Assembly (NCBI GenBank): GCA_030684645.1
Contig: JAUXUF010000251.1
Span: forward strand, 1 to 33,562
DNA from: Bacteroidota bacterium
Lineage (GTDB): Bacteria; Bacteroidota; Bacteroidia; Bacteroidales; Prolixibacteraceae
Length of the DNA: 33,562 bases
Reading direction: 5' to 3'
Positions 31,781 to 33,562 of this stretch are shown here, one piece after another (within the stretch, counting starts at the first letter, position 1; each line of letters begins with the position of its first letter). The translations under genes were made by a program, and so were the position numbers. The notes beneath the pieces are model-generated. The model made no database searches. It was not told the origin of the DNA and was given only the letters and a program-made list of their open reading frames with translations.

Positions 31781-32972
31781 CACCAGGAGCTTTTTACTTC
31801 TTTTCGTTTTTTTATTGCTGACCTTACTGACTCAAGGTCAGTCGTTGGACGAGTTGCGCAAGAAAAAAGAAAAAACCAACGAGCAGATCAAATTCACCAC
31901 CAAACTGTTGGATGAAGCTAAAAAGAACGAAAAGAAAACGCTCAACAAATACAATATTCTCAACAAACAAATAGAATTGCGAACGAGTTTGATCACAGGT
32001 ATCAACTCTGAGGTTGGGGTTTTAGCCGATTTCATCGATCAAAATGTATGGTTGGTGAATTCGTTGAACTCTGATATGGAAGAATTGAGAAAGGAATATG
32101 CCAATATGATTGTGTTTGCACAGAAAAATCAAACCAATTACAGCAAGGTTTTGTTTATTCTTTCGGCAGGCAGTTTTAACCAGGCCTATAAACGGTTGAT
32201 GTACTTGAGGCAATATACCGAATACCGAAAACGACAGGCAGAACTGATTCAATGGATTCACGACCTGATTCAATCTAAAGTAACGGCTTTGCAGCAACAG
32301 CGCACAGTAAAGGAAACACTGCTTCAAACGAAAAAAAGAGAAGCCGATCAGCTAAACAAAGAAAAAAAAGAACAGGGTAAATACCTGACCACTTTACAGG
32401 AAAAACAAAAAGACATTAAGAAAAAACTTCGGGAACAACAACAGATAGAGTCACAGTTAAGCAACGAAATACAACGGATTATCGATGAAGAAGTCAGAAA
32501 AGCCAAACAAAGTGGTAAGGCTGGTTTTGAAATGACTCCGGAGCAAAAATTGGTGTCCGGTCAGTTTGAGCAGAATAAACGACGCATTCCCTGGCCAGTC
32601 GAACGGGGCGTGATCACCGATCATTTCGGGATTCACAACCATCCGGTACTGAAAAATATTCAGGTAAAAAACAATGGTGTTGACATTTCAACAGCTCAGG
32701 GAGCCATTGCCCGCTCGGTATTTGCCGGAGAGGTGAGCAAGGTGTTTGTGGTTTCAGGCGGAAATATGGCTGTGATTATCCGCCACGGGAAATACCTCAC
32801 CGTTTATTCCAACCTGGTGAATGTGCTGGTCAATTCGGGAGATAAAGTATCCGTAAAAGAAGCTATTGGAACCATTGGTACTGATAGTGATGAAGGGGAC
32901 AAAACCGTGCTCAAATTCCAGATTTGGAAGGAAAATGTCAAGCAGGATCCGGAAGAATGGATTGCAAAGTAA
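31773..32972 (+). CDS. EnvC-like murein hydrolase activator with degenerate M23 domain
   Basis: A 399-residue periplasmic protein with a signal peptide (FLLLFVFLLLTLLTQGQ), a long coiled coil (about 25-260, rich in K, E and Q) and a C-terminal LytM/M23 fold (WPVERGVITDHFGIHNHPVLKNI…). The zinc-binding residues are lost: the H-x-x-x-D motif reads NNGVDI, the Y-x-H-L position reads YSNL and the final H-x-H reads KFQIW. It should therefore not cut peptidoglycan itself but, like EnvC, activate amidases at division sites (inference from the family). ATG 31773 overlaps the DUF4292 stop region by 8 bp and matches the signal peptide; the longer frame from 31701 is not used. Confidence 0.88.
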   Translation: MTNTRSFLLLFVFLLLTLLTQGQSLDELRKKKEKTNEQIKFTTKLLDEAKKNEKKTLNKYNILNKQIELRTSLITGINSEVGVLADFIDQNVWLVNSLNSDMEELRKEYANMIVFAQKNQTNYSKVLFILSAGSFNQAYKRLMYLRQYTEYRKRQAELIQWIHDLIQSKVTALQQQRTVKETLLQTKKREADQLNKEKKEQGKYLTTLQEKQKDIKKKLREQQQIESQLSNEIQRIIDEEVRKAKQSGKAGFEMTPEQKLVSGQFEQNKRRIPWPVERGVITDHFGIHNHPVLKNIQVKNNGVDISTAQGAIARSVFAGEVSKVFVVSGGNMAVIIRHGKYLTVYSNLVNVLVNSGDKVSVKEAIGTIGTDSDEGDKTVLKFQIWKENVKQDPEEWIAK

Positions 32973-32992
32973 GTTTCGGATTTCAGTTCATA

Positions 32993-33029
32993 AAAAGAGG
33001 TCGCTTCGTCAACAGAAACGACCTCTTTT
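32993..33029 (+). terminator. Terminator of the dut–envC cluster
   Basis: AAAAGAGGTCG pairs perfectly with CGACCTCTTTT (11-bp stem, loop of 15 bases). The T-run lies inside the stem. It begins 20 bp after the stop of the EnvC-like gene. Confidence 0.8.
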
Positions 33030-33112
33030 GCGTGGTAAATGTTGTTTTTACAGCAAATTGGCTACTTTAGTTAAGCTCTATACCTCAAATGACTATTGGA
33101 AAAGTTTTGATT

Positions 33113-33343
33113 TGCTCATTTCACCTGACAACTTGTATATTTCATGCGACACCTTGTCAGTTTTATGTGGCCTTTCATTCATTTAACAGGACAGTAAATC
33201 GATGTGATCCGACGATTAGTTCGTTTAATGAGGCGATCAGACAATGTGAGAGGTCGTTTAAATGATTTTATATGGCGATTAGATAAGATTGGAGGACAAG
33301 TTGAAGGTTTTACTCATCAGGTAGGGTGTTTTAGCGGAGAAAC
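33113..33343. repeat. Degenerate tandem array of eleven 21-bp units
   Basis: Eleven consecutive units of exactly 21 bp (33113, 33134, 33155, … 33323) without one insertion or deletion. In the first eight units, position 7 is always T, 9 T, 11 A, 15 G and 17 C; position 8 is T or G, and 16 is mostly A or G. Units nine to eleven keep three or four of these five. Most other positions drift, so the repeat is easily missed. Each frame is open for only part of the array: frames open at 33089-33265 and 33204-33362, giving seven-residue periodic peptides such as VIRRLVR, LMRRSDN, VRGRLND, FIWRLDK. It may be the relic of a heptad-repeat gene, or a non-coding array: 21 bp is two turns of B-DNA. Confidence 0.8.
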
Positions 33344-33413
33344 ATTGATTACCCTTTCTTAAACCTTATTTTAGATGGCTACCTCAGTAGAAAAGCCCTG
33401 CTCATGGCCCACA

Positions 33414-33534
33414 ACCTTATTCCCTTATTTAGGGTTGATAGTCTTCTGGTAGAATTTAATGAATGTCTCATAATTCTTCCATGCATGAGTGTAAGGGTTG
33501 TTGTATTCTACTTTCATAAATAAGGTAATAAGGT
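33414..33534 (-). repeat. 20-bp inverted repeats around a 30-codon ORF
   Basis: 33414-33433 and the reverse complement of 33515-33534 agree at 18 of 20 positions (both start ACCTTATT and contain CCTTATTTA). On the minus strand they enclose a 30-codon ORF (33517-33425, MKVEYNNPYTHAWKN…, ending NPK). The start codon lies in one arm and the stop codon in the other, so the transcript would hide both in a stem. A third partial copy, ACCTTATTTTAG, is at 33363. It could be the end of an insertion element, a miniature element, or chance. I do not recognise the peptide. Confidence 0.35.
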
Positions 33535-33562
33535 TTAATCCTGTTGGTTATATACTTTCTAC

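Larger units (their letters stand above)
33030..33562. other. Gene-poor right end of the window
   Basis: Apart from the 21-bp array and the inverted repeats I see no supported gene here. Several short ORFs exist (58 codons from 33089, 52 from GTG 33204, 30 on the minus strand), none with recognisable domains or a convincing ribosome-binding site. This is probably an accessory or decaying intergenic region that continues beyond the window. Confidence 0.6.

Noticed and set aside
32866-33186. 106-codon plus-strand ORF spanning the end of the EnvC-like gene and the first 21-bp units
   Set aside because: It overlaps a real gene out of frame, crosses the terminator, and its tail is simply the periodic array translated in one frame.
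33113-33343. 21-bp periodic array as a CRISPR
   Set aside because: No near-identical repeats alternating with unique spacers and no cas genes; conservation is spread as single fixed positions inside each unit.

Overview
This is a chromosomal segment from a member of the Bacteroidota, probably near Bacteroidales/Marinilabiliales (the order is inference). The evidence is: a secreted peptidase with a type IX secretion (T9SS) C-terminal sorting domain; the fused DAHP synthase/chorismate mutase; a DUF4175 protein next to ybeY and mnmG; the dut–TPR lipoprotein–DUF4292–degenerate EnvC order; and at least eight perfect Bacteroidota -7 promoter boxes (TAnnTTTG) just upstream of gene starts. Most genes are core housekeeping genes. 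The two ends look accessory.

Left end (1-2450): a small secreted protein of unknown function whose ribosome-binding site and start codon are tandemly duplicated; a tyrosine recombinase with three N-terminal HARP-like W…W…P repeats; and, directly upstream of it, a 54-codon 5' fragment of a second recombinase of the same type. A 13-bp direct repeat lies on both sides of the intact recombinase.

2500-4890 (minus strand): an aromatic amino-acid operon. Reading along the minus strand: promoter, a 23-codon leader peptide containing FYWFYYF, an attenuator hairpin with a T-run, tyrA, the DAHP synthase/chorismate mutase fusion, and terminators. The antiterminator pairing can be read from the sequence, so this is a complete ribosome-mediated attenuation module.

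4910-12425: a large T9SS-exported zincin (-), a divergent GH32 fructanase and threonine dehydrogenase pair (+), a frameshifted small secreted ORF just behind exonuclease III (-), and rsgA (+), which shares a bidirectional terminator with uvrC.

12429-20470 (minus strand): DUF4175–ybeY–mnmG–apt–uvrC, a compact probable operon with a ParB parS-like palindrome between mnmG and apt. An AT-rich gap of about 500 bp follows, then a lone receiver protein, ruvB, a convergent glutaminyl cyclase lipoprotein, a polysaccharide flippase, and rpiB–lutB-like–rrf2–hemW. The cell-envelope and nucleotide cluster dut–TPR–DUF4292–envC comes next.

Right end (33030-33562): no convincing gene. It contains an unusual degenerate tandem array of eleven units, each exactly 21 bp, in which five positions are invariant in the first eight units. 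Beyond it are 20-bp inverted repeats enclosing a 30-codon ORF. I saw no rRNA, tRNA, CRISPR array or complete insertion sequence.
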